A stretch of DNA of 7,806 nucleotides from Gammaproteobacteria bacterium (GCA_027484495.1 JAIXSW010000082.1:1-7806), one strand, 5' to 3'; shown: positions 1 to 6,664, counted from the stretch's first letter. A program made the numbers and translations. The notes: generated by a model not told the origin, from the letters alone.

Positions 1-47
1 ACCTGATCAAAACCGCCGGAGCGGAAAAAACGCCATTGATGTGCCAT
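1..47 (-). CDS. N-terminal fragment of an unidentified protein (cut by window edge)
   Basis: Reading the minus strand from the ATG at 47-45 gives MAHQWRFFRSGGFDQ, followed by two bases of the next codon, so the gene runs off the left edge. A good Shine-Dalgarno sequence (AAGGAAAG) lies about 4-11 bases before the ATG, which is the main reason for calling a real start. The residues are compositionally protein-like, with the tag WRFFRSGGFDQ, and contain no signal peptide or membrane segment. The gene lies 176 bp downstream of uvrA in the same direction, behind the uvrA terminator, so it probably has its own promoter. I do not recognise the family from 15 residues and assign no function. Confidence 0.7.
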   Translation of the reverse strand, partial: MAHQWRFFRSGGFDQ

Positions 48-71
48 GCAACTTTCCTTATGAAATGACGC

Positions 72-97
72 GGCGCCAGCCCAACCCACGTGGCGCC
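72..97. repeat. Inverted repeat in the leader of the left-edge gene
   Basis: GGCGCCA (72-78) and TGGCGCC (91-97) are exact reverse complements separated by 12 bases. On the minus strand this would fold into a 7-bp GC-rich hairpin ending about 24 bases before the ATG at 47, and it has no T-run after it, so it does not look like a terminator. It could be an operator or a 5'-leader structure for the left-edge gene, or chance in GC-rich DNA. Confidence 0.35.
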
Positions 98-112
98 CGA
101 AGCGGATGTCTC

Positions 113-141
113 AATATTTCATTGTTTGCGCAGCGCCGCAA
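113..141 (-). promoter_or_regulatory. Weak promoter candidate for the left-edge gene
   Basis: On the minus strand TTGCGG (141-136) and AATATT (118-113) are 17 bases apart. The latter is preceded by TGA, which would make an extended -10. The matches are 3/6 and 4/6, so this is weak on sequence alone. Support comes from position: it lies between the uvrA terminator and the start codon at 47. The -35 end also lies in an imperfect palindrome (TTGCG 126-130, CGCAA 137-141). Confidence 0.3.
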
Positions 142-166
142 CCGGAAGTGGCTGAAAAATGGCAGG

Positions 167-196
167 AAAAACAGCGGGACTTTCCTCATCCCGCTG
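167..196 (-). terminator. Rho-independent terminator of uvrA
   Basis: On the minus strand CAGCGGGA (196-189), a 9-base loop and TCCCGCTG (179-172) form a perfect 8-bp GC-rich stem, followed at once by TTTTT (171-167). It begins 28 bases after the uvrA stop codon, the expected place. It would separate uvrA transcription from the same-strand gene at the left edge. Confidence 0.85.
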
Positions 197-212
197 ATGA
201 CAGGTATCGCTG

Positions 213-231
213 CCCCGCGGGGATTATCCCC
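213..231. repeat. Overlapping CCCC/GGGG/CCCC inverted repeats at the uvrA stop
   Basis: CCCCGCGGGG (213-222) is a perfect 10-base palindrome. It overlaps GGGGA-TTA-TCCCC (219-231), in which the TTA loop is the complement of the uvrA stop codon. The central GGGG can pair with either CCCC, so only one structure can form at a time. It may simply be GC-rich sequence; the true terminator is the separate hairpin further downstream on the minus strand. Confidence 0.4.
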
Positions 232-3055
232 TTGCCAACAACGGCTTCAGATACTGTCCGGTATAAGATTTCTCACAAGCAGCCACTTGCTCTGGCGTAC
301 CGGCGATCAGAATTTCGCCGCCGCCGCTGCCGCCTTCCGGGCCTAAATCGACAATCCAGTCGGCGGTTTTGACTACGTCCAGATTGTGTTCGATCACCAC
401 CACGGTATTGCCGGCGTCGCGCAGTTTATGCAGCACGTTTAGCAATTGCTGAATATCGTAAAAGTGTAGGCCTGTGGTCGGTTCGTCGAGGATATACAGC
501 GTTTTGCCGGTGTCGCGTTTACTCAGTTCGCGTGCCAGCTTGACGCGTTGTGCTTCACCGCCCGACAACGTCGTCGCTGACTGGCCGAGGGTGATGTAGG
601 TCAGGCCGACATCCATCAGGGTCTGCAGTTTGCGTGAAATGGCCGGAATACTGTCGAAGTACTGGCGTGCGTCTTCAACGGTCATTTCCAGCACTTCGTG
701 GATGTTTTTGCCTTTGTATTTCACTTCCAGCGTTTCACGGTTGTAGCGTTTGCCTTTGCAGACATCACAAGGCACGTACACATCTGGCAGGAAGTGCATT
801 TCGACTTTGATGACGCCGTCGCCCTGACAGGCTTCGCAGCGCCCGCCTTTGACGTTAAAACTGAAACGGCCGACCTGATAACCTCGTGAGCGTGCTTCCT
901 GGGTACCGGCGAATAAATCCCGTACTGCGGTGAAAATACCGGTGTAGGTGGCAGGGTTCGAGCGGGGCGTGCGGCCGATCGGGCTCTGGTCGATGTCGAC
1001 GCATTTATCAAAATGCTCCAGGCCCTCAATGGCGCGATGCGGCGCCGGGTCGTCGCCCTCGCCTTTGTTCAATACTTTGTGCGCGACGCGAAACAGTGTG
1101 TCATTACTCAGCGTCGATTTGCCGGAACCGGACACGCCGGTGATACAGGTCAGTACGCCAAACGGAATGCTCAAATCGACGTTTTTCAGGTTATTGCCGG
1201 TCGCGCCCAATACTTTGAGGTCTTTGCCTTTTTTACCTTTATGCCGCGTATCCGGCACCGCGATTTTGCGCCGGCCGGACAAATACTGGCCGGTCAGAGA
1301 ATCTGCAGCCGCTTCGATATCGGCTAACGTGCCTTGCGCCACGATATGGCCGCCGTGCACACCGGCGCCGGGGCCGATGTCGATGATATGGTCCGCCAAA
1401 CGCACTGCATCTTCGTCGTGCTCGACCACAATCACGGTATTGCCCAAATCGCGCAGATGCGTCAGCGTGCCCAATAAGCGGTCGTTGTCGCGTTGGTGCA
1501 AGCCTATCGACGGTTCGTCCAGTACATACATCACGCCGACTAAACCGGCGCCAATCTGACTGGCCAGACGAATCCGCTGCGCTTCGCCGCCGGATAACGT
1601 CTCGGCGCTTCTGGATAAGTTGAGATAGTTCAGGCCCACGTTGACCAGAAACATCAGCCGGTCCTGAATTTCTTTCAGGATCTTTTCGGCGATTTTGGCT
1701 TTTTGGCCGGTCAGTGTCAGTGCGGTGAAAAACTGGTGGCAATCACCAATCGACAGCTCCACGATGTTGGGCAAATTGGTTTTACCGATAAACACATGGC
1801 GCGCTTCTTCGCGCAGGCGCGAACCTTCACAGACCGGGCAAGTGGTCGTCGCCAGATATTTCGCCAGCTCTTCCCGTACGGCATTGGATTCGGTTTCGTG
1901 ATAACGCCGCTCCATATTCGGCAAAATGCCTTCAAACGGATGTTTGCGTAGCACGATGTCGCCACGGTCGTTTAAGTATTTGAACTCAATCTCTTTACGT
2001 CCACTACCACTTAAAATGGCCTGTTGCTGTTCCGGTTTCAGGCTCTGAAACGGCGCGTCGACGTCAAAGCCATAATGTTCGGCCAACGACTTCAACATCT
2101 GGAAATAATAAAAATTGCGTTTATCCCAACCGCGGATAGCGCCGCCGGCCAGGCTTAGTGCCGCATCGACAATCACTTTATTGGCGTCGAAATATTGTTT
2201 CACGCCAAGTCCATCACAGGCGGTACAGGCGCCGGCTGGATTGTTGAAGGAAAACAGCCGTGGCTCGAGTTCTGCCATCGAATAGCCACAAGTCGGGCAG
2301 GCGAAATTGGCCGAGAAAATCAGTTCTTCAGCCGACGCATCGTCCATCGACGCTACTTTGGCGATACCACCGGATAACTCCAGCGCAGTTTCAAAACTTT
2401 CGGCCAGCCGTTGTTTGATGTCGTCGCGCACTTTAATCCGGTCGATCACCACTTCGATGGTGTGTTTTTTGTGTAAGTCGAGTTTTGGTGGATCGGATAA
2501 ATCGCAGACTTCGCCATTGATACGGGCACGGATGTAACCTTGTGCGGCTAAATTTTCCAGCGTTTTGACGTGTTCGCCTTTGCGGTCCTGTACCACAGGC
2601 GCCAGCACCATCAGCTTGCTGCCTTCGGGGAAGGACACCACTTTGTCGACCATTTCGCTGATGGTTTGCGCGGCTAGCGGCAGATCGTGCGTCGGACAGC
2701 GTGGCTCACCGACGCGGGCAAATAACAGTCGCAGATAGTCGTAAATTTCGGTGATAGTGCCGACGGTCGAACGCGGGTTGTGTGAGGTAGATTTCTGTTC
2801 AATCGAAATAGCCGGTGACAGGCCTTCAATATGGTCGACGTCCGGTTTCTCCATCAGGCTGAGGAACTGGCGGGCGTAGGCCGACAGAGATTCGACATAG
2901 CGGCGCTGGCCCTCGGCGTACAGCGTATCAAAGGCCAAAGACGATTTACCCGAACCGGACAAGCCGGTGATCACAATCAGTTTGTCGCGTGGAATTTCCA
3001 GCGAAATATTCTTCAGGTTGTGAGTGCGGGCGCCGCGGATGTCAATTTTGTGCAT
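224..3055 (-). CDS. uvrA: UvrABC system protein A (excinuclease ABC subunit A)
   Basis: UvrA is the damage-recognition ATPase of nucleotide excision repair; a dimer works with UvrB in the cytoplasm and hands the lesion to UvrB. Visible landmarks in the 943-residue product are Walker A GLSGSGKSS (31-39), zinc-finger cysteines C253/C256/C277/C280, a further pair C406/C409, ABC signature LSGGEAQ (487-493), Walker B VLDEPS (511-516), second Walker A GVSGSGKST (640-648), second zinc finger C740/C743/C763/C766, second signature (830-836) and Walker B ILDEPTTG (855-862). Everything is intact and the length matches E. coli (940). I chose the ATG at 3055 because MHKIDIRGARTHNLKN aligns with the E. coli N-terminus; a TTG nine codons upstream (3082) is unlikely. 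A GAGA lies just before the ATG. The gene is transcribed alone from a promoter with a LexA-type box and ends at the terminator at 167-196. Confidence 0.99.
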   Translation of the reverse strand: MHKIDIRGARTHNLKNISLEIPRDKLIVITGLSGSGKSSLAFDTLYAEGQRRYVESLSAYARQFLSLMEKPDVDHIEGLSPAISIEQKSTSHNPRSTVGTITEIYDYLRLLFARVGEPRCPTHDLPLAAQTISEMVDKVVSFPEGSKLMVLAPVVQDRKGEHVKTLENLAAQGYIRARINGEVCDLSDPPKLDLHKKHTIEVVIDRIKVRDDIKQRLAESFETALELSGGIAKVASMDDASAEELIFSANFACPTCGYSMAELEPRLFSFNNPAGACTACDGLGVKQYFDANKVIVDAALSLAGGAIRGWDKRNFYYFQMLKSLAEHYGFDVDAPFQSLKPEQQQAILSGSGRKEIEFKYLNDRGDIVLRKHPFEGILPNMERRYHETESNAVREELAKYLATTTCPVCEGSRLREEARHVFIGKTNLPNIVELSIGDCHQFFTALTLTGQKAKIAEKILKEIQDRLMFLVNVGLNYLNLSRSAETLSGGEAQRIRLASQIGAGLVGVMYVLDEPSIGLHQRDNDRLLGTLTHLRDLGNTVIVVEHDEDAVRLADHIIDIGPGAGVHGGHIVAQGTLADIEAAADSLTGQYLSGRRKIAVPDTRHKGKKGKDLKVLGATGNNLKNVDLSIPFGVLTCITGVSGSGKSTLSNDTLFRVAHKVLNKGEGDDPAPHRAIEGLEHFDKCVDIDQSPIGRTPRSNPATYTGIFTAVRDLFAGTQEARSRGYQVGRFSFNVKGGRCEACQGDGVIKVEMHFLPDVYVPCDVCKGKRYNRETLEVKYKGKNIHEVLEMTVEDARQYFDSIPAISRKLQTLMDVGLTYITLGQSATTLSGGEAQRVKLARELSKRDTGKTLYILDEPTTGLHFYDIQQLLNVLHKLRDAGNTVVVIEHNLDVVKTADWIVDLGPEGGSGGGEILIAGTPEQVAACEKSYTGQYLKPLLARG

Positions 3056-3165
3056 AAGATTCTCAGGCAAAAGTGCAGTCAAAGCCGGTCAGCAAGGCCA
3101 CTGACACGGGGTGGTCAGACGGCTATGCGCGCAGCGGCCGGTCGGATCAGACCAGACACTGTTAT

Positions 3166-3193
3166 TTGTCAGAATACTGTATATAAATACAAC
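3166..3193 (+). promoter_or_regulatory. Candidate promoter for the GGDEF gene, overlapping the SOS box
   Basis: TTGTCA (3166-3171, 5/6 match to the -35 consensus) is followed after 16 bases by TACAAC (3188-3193, 4/6 match to the -10). The -10 lies within the right half of the LexA box, so LexA bound there would also block this promoter. The match is modest and the spacing slightly short. Another promoter in 3194-3260 cannot be excluded, although I see no better one. Confidence 0.3.
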
Positions 3194-3194
3194 C
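3175..3194. promoter_or_regulatory. LexA-binding SOS box between uvrA and the GGDEF gene
   Basis: TACTGTATATAAATACAACC matches the enterobacterial LexA consensus TACTGTATATATATACAGTA at 16 of 20 positions, and at 14 of 16 in the CTG-N10-CAG core. The left half CTGTATAT is perfect; the right half ends CAA instead of CAG. E. coli uvrA is a classical SOS gene with an imperfect LexA box in the same relative place, so this is expected biologically. Its centre is about 129 bp from the uvrA start and 119 bp from the ATG of the divergent cyclase. It covers the proposed uvrA -10 and most of its spacer, which suits repression by blocking RNA polymerase. Confidence 0.85.
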
Positions 3195-3204
3195 CTTTCA
3201 GCAA
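3176..3204 (-). promoter_or_regulatory. Probable uvrA promoter
   Basis: On the minus strand TTGCTG (3204-3199, -35) and TACAGT (3181-3176, -10) are separated by 17 bases; the -10 matches TATAAT at 4 of 6 and the -35 begins with TTG. The -10 lies inside the LexA box, the usual arrangement for SOS genes. Transcription would begin near 3169, leaving a leader of roughly 115 bases before the uvrA ATG. Other -10 choices such as TATTCT (3176-3171) have no acceptable -35. Confidence 0.5.
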
Positions 3205-3303
3205 GTCGGACCGCACAAAGAGGCGCACTCTGTTGCTTTTGTCGGGCCCTGCGCCTAAGGTGAATTGTTAACGTTTTTTTCTGCAGGTAGTTCAACGCCA
3301 GAC

Positions 3304-4440
3304 ATGACAACAGAACAGATTTACACCTTGGCCATGATGCAGCTTGCGCTGGTGATTTTGCTTGCCAGTACAAGGGTAGCGCCGCCACTGCAGGATGTGC
3401 GCAGTTTACGCCTGTTCCAGATCTCTGTGGGCTGTGATGCACTGAGCTGGTTGTTTTATTTGTGGCCCATGCAGCCGATGTTGTTGTTGATCTCCAGTCT
3501 GGCCGCGGCAACCAATTTCTGGTTACTGCTGGCATTTGCCTTAAGCCGCTGTAATAAAGCGGTGCCCTGGCCATTGTTAGTGCTGATGATCCCGCTGCAG
3601 GCAGGCATTTATACCTGGCTGAATCTGCACAGCATGGAATACGCCTCTTTGCATTTTATGACGTTCATTACCGCGCTGGTGGTGTTGCCGATTGCTTGGT
3701 TGTTCTTTTTTCAGAAACAGAATCGTACCGTATCGGATCAGGGTTTTGCCTTGGTCATGTTGTGCTGGTTTCTGGTTTGTGTGGTACGGACCGTGACTGT
3801 TGAGTTTCATGAAGACTGGATTTTATCGGGATATTTGGTGTCGCAGGTATTATGGCCTGGCATCATGGCGGCCTACGGTTTGCTGGCGATCACCGGCTAT
3901 CTGGAAGAAACGCAGCAGCGACTCCGGGCCGAAGCGGTGCACGACCCGTTAACCGGTCAGTTAAACCGGCGTGGGTTGAATGAGGCGGTGGCGGCTTGCT
4001 TATCGTACTTGCAAAGAAATCAGCAACCAGCGGCATTGTTGATGATTGACCTTGACCACTTTAAGCGGGTCAATGACCAGTTCGGCCACGACGGTGGCGA
4101 TTTGGTGTTGGTGCAGACGGCAAAAGCCATCAAAACAATGCTGCGGCAAAGTGATGTGCTGGCCCGGTTTGGTGGCGAAGAGTTTTTGATTTTTCTGCCG
4201 GCGGCGAACCTGCAGATGGCGACGACGACGGCACAGCGTTTGTTAGAAGGGATCCGCCAATTGGAGTGGCCGGCGTCGATGCCGGAAGATTATCAGCTGA
4301 CCATCAGTATTGGTGTCAGTGTGTTTGGGCCGGATTATGATTTTGGCCGCCAGTTACGACTCGCCGATCAGGCGCTGTACCGCGCCAAACAGAATGGGCG
4401 CGACCGCATCGAATTCGCCGGCACTGCTGCCGACAACTGA
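3304..4440 (+). CDS. Membrane-anchored diguanylate cyclase (GGDEF domain)
   Basis: Predicted to make cyclic di-GMP from two GTP at the inner membrane. With the ATG at 3304 the product is 378 aa. The N-terminal half (about 4-200) is very hydrophobic, with about seven candidate membrane segments, and would act as sensor or anchor; I do not recognise a named sensor family. The C-terminal half is a complete GGDEF domain: DPLTGQLNRRG (214-224), IDLDHFKRVND (248-258), RFGGEEF with active-site GGEEF (290-294), and a late SIGVSVF strand. RQSD (281-284) lies five residues before GGEEF, giving an intact I-site for product inhibition. There is no EAL domain. The start is uncertain: a TTG at 3265 has a better Shine-Dalgarno (TAAGG, 4-base gap) and would add 13 residues, whereas the ATG has a more typical N-terminus but no clear ribosome binding site. 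The gene is divergent from uvrA, with the LexA box between them; no terminator follows it. Confidence 0.93.
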   Translation: MTTEQIYTLAMMQLALVILLASTRVAPPLQDVRSLRLFQISVGCDALSWLFYLWPMQPMLLLISSLAAATNFWLLLAFALSRCNKAVPWPLLVLMIPLQAGIYTWLNLHSMEYASLHFMTFITALVVLPIAWLFFFQKQNRTVSDQGFALVMLCWFLVCVVRTVTVEFHEDWILSGYLVSQVLWPGIMAAYGLLAITGYLEETQQRLRAEAVHDPLTGQLNRRGLNEAVAACLSYLQRNQQPAALLMIDLDHFKRVNDQFGHDGGDLVLVQTAKAIKTMLRQSDVLARFGGEEFLIFLPAANLQMATTTAQRLLEGIRQLEWPASMPEDYQLTISIGVSVFGPDYDFGRQLRLADQALYRAKQNGRDRIEFAGTAADN

Positions 4441-4456
4441 ACGCCTGTGTTACAAT
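4427..4456 (+). promoter_or_regulatory. Candidate extended -10 promoter for the MFS-ssb pair
   Basis: TACAAT (4451-4456, 5/6 match to TATAAT) is preceded by TGT, giving the extended -10 pattern TGN-TACAAT. A weak -35, CTGCCG (4427-4432), lies 18 bases upstream at the end of the cyclase gene. The start of transcription would be about 65 bases before the transporter ATG. Extended -10 promoters tolerate a poor -35, so I take this as the likely promoter of the transporter, and possibly of ssb by read-through. Confidence 0.45.
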
Positions 4457-4529
4457 CATCCGCTCTTTTGTCGCCACGCTTCTTTCTCTGCCACTGGCGC
4501 TGTCTGAATCGATTTGAGATCCATCACTG

Positions 4530-5888
4530 ATGCAAAATTTAACCGCACTGGAACGGCGGGCAGCGATTTCGCTGGCGCTGGTATTTGCGTTCCGTATGTT
4601 GGGATTATTTATGCTGATCCCGGTGTTTGCAATCTACGGCAAAGACCTCATCGGCTTTTCGCCGTTTTGGATCGGCCTCGCCATTGGCGCTTATGGGCTG
4701 ACTCAGGCCATCTTGCAGATCCCAATGGGCTGGTTGTCGGACCGGATTGGCCGTACCCCGGTGATGTTGCTCGGTTTGACGATGTTTGCCGTGGGCTCAG
4801 TGGTCGCAGCGCTGGCAGAATCTGTGTATGGCGTCACCATCGGACGTATTTTGCAGGGCATGGGCGCCATTGCCGGCGCTGTGCTGGCATTGGCGGCCGA
4901 CGTCACCCGCGAAGAGCAAAGACCCAAAGTGATGGCGGTGATCGGTGCGACGATCGGCTTGTCTTTTGCTGTGTCGATGATTGCCGGCCCGGCGATTGCC
5001 GCCGCCGGTGGACTCAGTGCCATTTTTTGGTTTACCGCTGCGCTGGCGCTCGCCGGCATCGTGATCGTCCTGACGATAGTGCCGAAAACCCAGCAGCAGG
5101 CGACCGACAGTGAAGCGCTGGCCCGCCCTGGTTTTATTGTTGAATTGTTCCGCCATCCACAGCTGCGTTTACTGAATCTGGGTGTGCTGGTTTTGCATTT
5201 ATTACTGACGGCGATCTTTGTCGTGCTGCCATCGCAATTAGAGGCCGATGGTTTAGCTGCCCCGCAACACTGGCAGGTGTATTTACCGGTATTTGTCGCG
5301 GCTTTTGTGCTGATGGTGCCGCTGATGATCTTGTCGATGCGGCGGCAACAAGAAAAAGGTTATTTTTTATTCGCAATCGGCTTGCTGATTGTAAGTTTAT
5401 TGTTAATGATGAATGGCGGGTTGTGGCCATTAGCGATCGCGCTGTTGCTGTTTTTCACTGGTTTCAACTATCTGGAAGCCAGCATGCCGGCGCTGGTGTC
5501 GCGAATTGCACCGGCGGGTCAGAAAGGCACTGCGATGGGGATTTACGCCAGTCTGCAGTTTTTTGGTGCCTTTTTAGGCGGTGTGCTGGGTGGCATTATT
5601 TCCGGCCAGTTTGCGGCAGCAAGCGTGTTTGCCCTCGCTGGCGGAATTGGTTTAATATGGCTTTTTCTGGCTCGCGGCATGCAAGTCCCGCAGCGGGCCC
5701 AACGCTTATCTTATCTGGTTGGTGACGTCGATGACGCCGCAGCCAAAACGCTGGTCAGCCAGCTCAGCAGCCTCAACGGCGTGCTGGAAGCGACAGTAGT
5801 CGTCAACGAACAACGCTGTTATTTAAAAGTCAGCTCGACTGGTTTTGACCCGAAACAGGTCGAAGCGCTGCTGAGTCGTCACAGTTAA
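4530..5888 (+). CDS. MFS transporter, YajR-like, with C-terminal YAM domain
   Basis: Inner-membrane major facilitator transporter, probably a proton-coupled exporter; the substrate is unknown. The 452-residue length and features match E. coli YajR (454 aa). Residues about 12-385 form twelve hydrophobic segments. The family motif A is GWLSDRIGR (67-75, between segments 2 and 3), followed by GRILQGMGAIAGAV (105-118) and GTAMGIYASLQFFGAFLGG (333-351). Residues about 391-452 are soluble and predicted to be the ferredoxin-like YAM domain seen in the YajR structure, with the pattern LSSLNGVLEATV then a strand CYLKV. The start at 4530 gives MQNLTALERRAAISLALVF, like the YajR N-terminus; GAG (4516-4518) is a weak ribosome binding site. 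ssb begins 14 bases after the stop. A uvrA / MFS / ssb neighbourhood is known from Shewanella and Pseudomonas, so the association with ssb is old, though its meaning is unclear. Confidence 0.93.
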   Translation: MQNLTALERRAAISLALVFAFRMLGLFMLIPVFAIYGKDLIGFSPFWIGLAIGAYGLTQAILQIPMGWLSDRIGRTPVMLLGLTMFAVGSVVAALAESVYGVTIGRILQGMGAIAGAVLALAADVTREEQRPKVMAVIGATIGLSFAVSMIAGPAIAAAGGLSAIFWFTAALALAGIVIVLTIVPKTQQQATDSEALARPGFIVELFRHPQLRLLNLGVLVLHLLLTAIFVVLPSQLEADGLAAPQHWQVYLPVFVAAFVLMVPLMILSMRRQQEKGYFLFAIGLLIVSLLLMMNGGLWPLAIALLLFFTGFNYLEASMPALVSRIAPAGQKGTAMGIYASLQFFGAFLGGVLGGIISGQFAAASVFALAGGIGLIWLFLARGMQVPQRAQRLSYLVGDVDDAAAKTLVSQLSSLNGVLEATVVVNEQRCYLKVSSTGFDPKQVEALLSRHS

Positions 5889-5902
5889 TCAGGAGAATGC
5901 GC

Positions 5903-6592
5903 ATGGCGCGTGGAATTAATAAAGTCATTTTGATCGGTAACTTAGGTGCAGATCCTGAAGTTCGTTACATGCCAACTGGCGGTGCAGTGGCCAATATCAC
6001 CATTGCGACTTCTGAGTCCTGGACTGATAAACAAACCAATGAGAAAAAAGAGCAGACTGAATGGCACCGTGTGGTGATCTATCAGCGTCTGGCCGAGATC
6101 GCCGGTGAATACCTGCGTAAAGGCAGCAAAGTTTATATTGAAGGTCGTCTGCGTACGCGGAAGTGGCAGGATCAGCAAGGCGTTGAGCGTTTCACGACTG
6201 AAATTATCGCTAACGAACTGCAAATGTTAGACGGCCGTGGCGAAGGCCAAAGCGCCCAGATGGGTGGCGCACCAGGTATGGGTGCAGCTATGGGTGGCGC
6301 GGCAATGGGCGGTATGGCTGCTCCGGCGCAGGCTTATCAGGCGCCACAAAACCGGGCGCCACAGGCAGCTCCGGCGGCGCAACAAGGTTACAACCGTGCA
6401 CCAGCTGCAGCTCAGCAAGGCTTTAACCAGCCAGCTCCGGCGGCTGCTGCACCAGCCTACAATCAGGCGCCGGCACAACCGGCTTACAATCAGCCACAAC
6501 AAGGTTTTAACCAGCCACAACAAGGCGGTTTTGGCCAGCAACGTGGTCCGATGGAACCGCCAATCGATTTTGATGACGACATTCCGTTCTGA
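5903..6592 (+). CDS. ssb: Single-stranded DNA-binding protein
   Basis: SSB coats single-stranded DNA as a homotetramer and recruits replication and repair proteins through its C-terminal tip. The 229-residue product has the OB fold at 1-110 (GINKVILIGNLGADPEVRYMP onward) with the DNA-stacking aromatics W40, W54 and W88 at the E. coli positions; the position of E. coli Phe60 is Tyr60. Residues about 111-216 are a long linker rich in Gly, Met, Ala, Pro and Gln with repeats such as YNQ, FNQPQQG and AMGG. The tip MEPPIDFDDDIPF carries the conserved acidic DDDIPF. It is longer than E. coli SSB (178 aa), entirely in the linker. I chose the ATG at 5903: AGGAG (5891-5895) stands 7 bases before it, while the in-frame ATG at 5897 sits directly against that site. 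The gene is probably co-transcribed with the transporter; no separate LexA box was found upstream. Confidence 0.98.
   Translation: MARGINKVILIGNLGADPEVRYMPTGGAVANITIATSESWTDKQTNEKKEQTEWHRVVIYQRLAEIAGEYLRKGSKVYIEGRLRTRKWQDQQGVERFTTEIIANELQMLDGRGEGQSAQMGGAPGMGAAMGGAAMGGMAAPAQAYQAPQNRAPQAAPAAQQGYNRAPAAAQQGFNQPAPAAAAPAYNQAPAQPAYNQPQQGFNQPQQGGFGQQRGPMEPPIDFDDDIPF
6491..6525 (+). repeat. Short tandem repeat in the ssb linker
   Basis: The 14-base string CAGCCACAACAAGG occurs at 6491-6504 and again at 6512-6525, a 21-base period that encodes two copies of NQPQQGGF/FNQPQQG-like peptide. Less perfect relatives (CAAGG followed by TTTAACCAGCC) occur from about 6415. Such repeats suggest that the linker grew by in-frame slippage or duplication. 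Confidence 0.7.
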
Positions 6593-6627
6593 TCGGATTC
6601 AAAATAAAGTTTGTCGATTGCTCTGTC

Positions 6628-6664
6628 AAAAGGCCGCTCTCCTAGCGGCCTTTTTGCGTTTTTT
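6628..6664 (+). terminator. Rho-independent terminator after ssb, possibly bidirectional
   Basis: AAAAGGCCGCT (6628-6638) and AGCGGCCTTTT (6644-6654) form a perfect 11-bp stem around a 5-base loop. TTTTT (6651-6655) and a second T-run (6659-6664) follow. It starts 36 bases after the ssb stop. On the minus strand the same hairpin is followed by TTTT, so it may also stop transcription of the converging acetyltransferase gene, for which I see no other terminator in 6665-6738. Confidence 0.9.

Noticed and set aside
2..346. Plus-strand open frame across the left intergenic region and uvrA end
   Set aside because: No ribosome binding site or recognisable protein sequence; it crosses the uvrA terminator and the antisense of uvrA. 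The minus-strand start at 47 is better supported.
948..1559. Long open frame of 203 codons antisense to uvrA
   Set aside because: It lies fully within uvrA on the opposite strand, has no recognisable protein features, and arises from the codon bias of a GC-rich gene. UvrA is intact and unambiguous.
3056..3082. Upstream TTG start for uvrA giving nine more residues
   Set aside because: The ATG at 3055 aligns exactly with the start of E. coli UvrA, and the extra residues have no family support.
3101..3118. Short inverted repeat CTGAC...GTCAG in the uvrA leader
   Set aside because: A stem of only five bases with no T-run or positional logic is expected by chance.
5868..5884. Possible LexA box just before ssb (CTG...CAG)
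   Set aside because: The spacing between CTG and CAG is 11 bases, not 10, and the interior is not AT-rich.
5897..5902. Upstream in-frame ATG for ssb
   Set aside because: It directly abuts the AGGAGA ribosome binding site; the ATG at 5903 has proper spacing and matches the family N-terminus.
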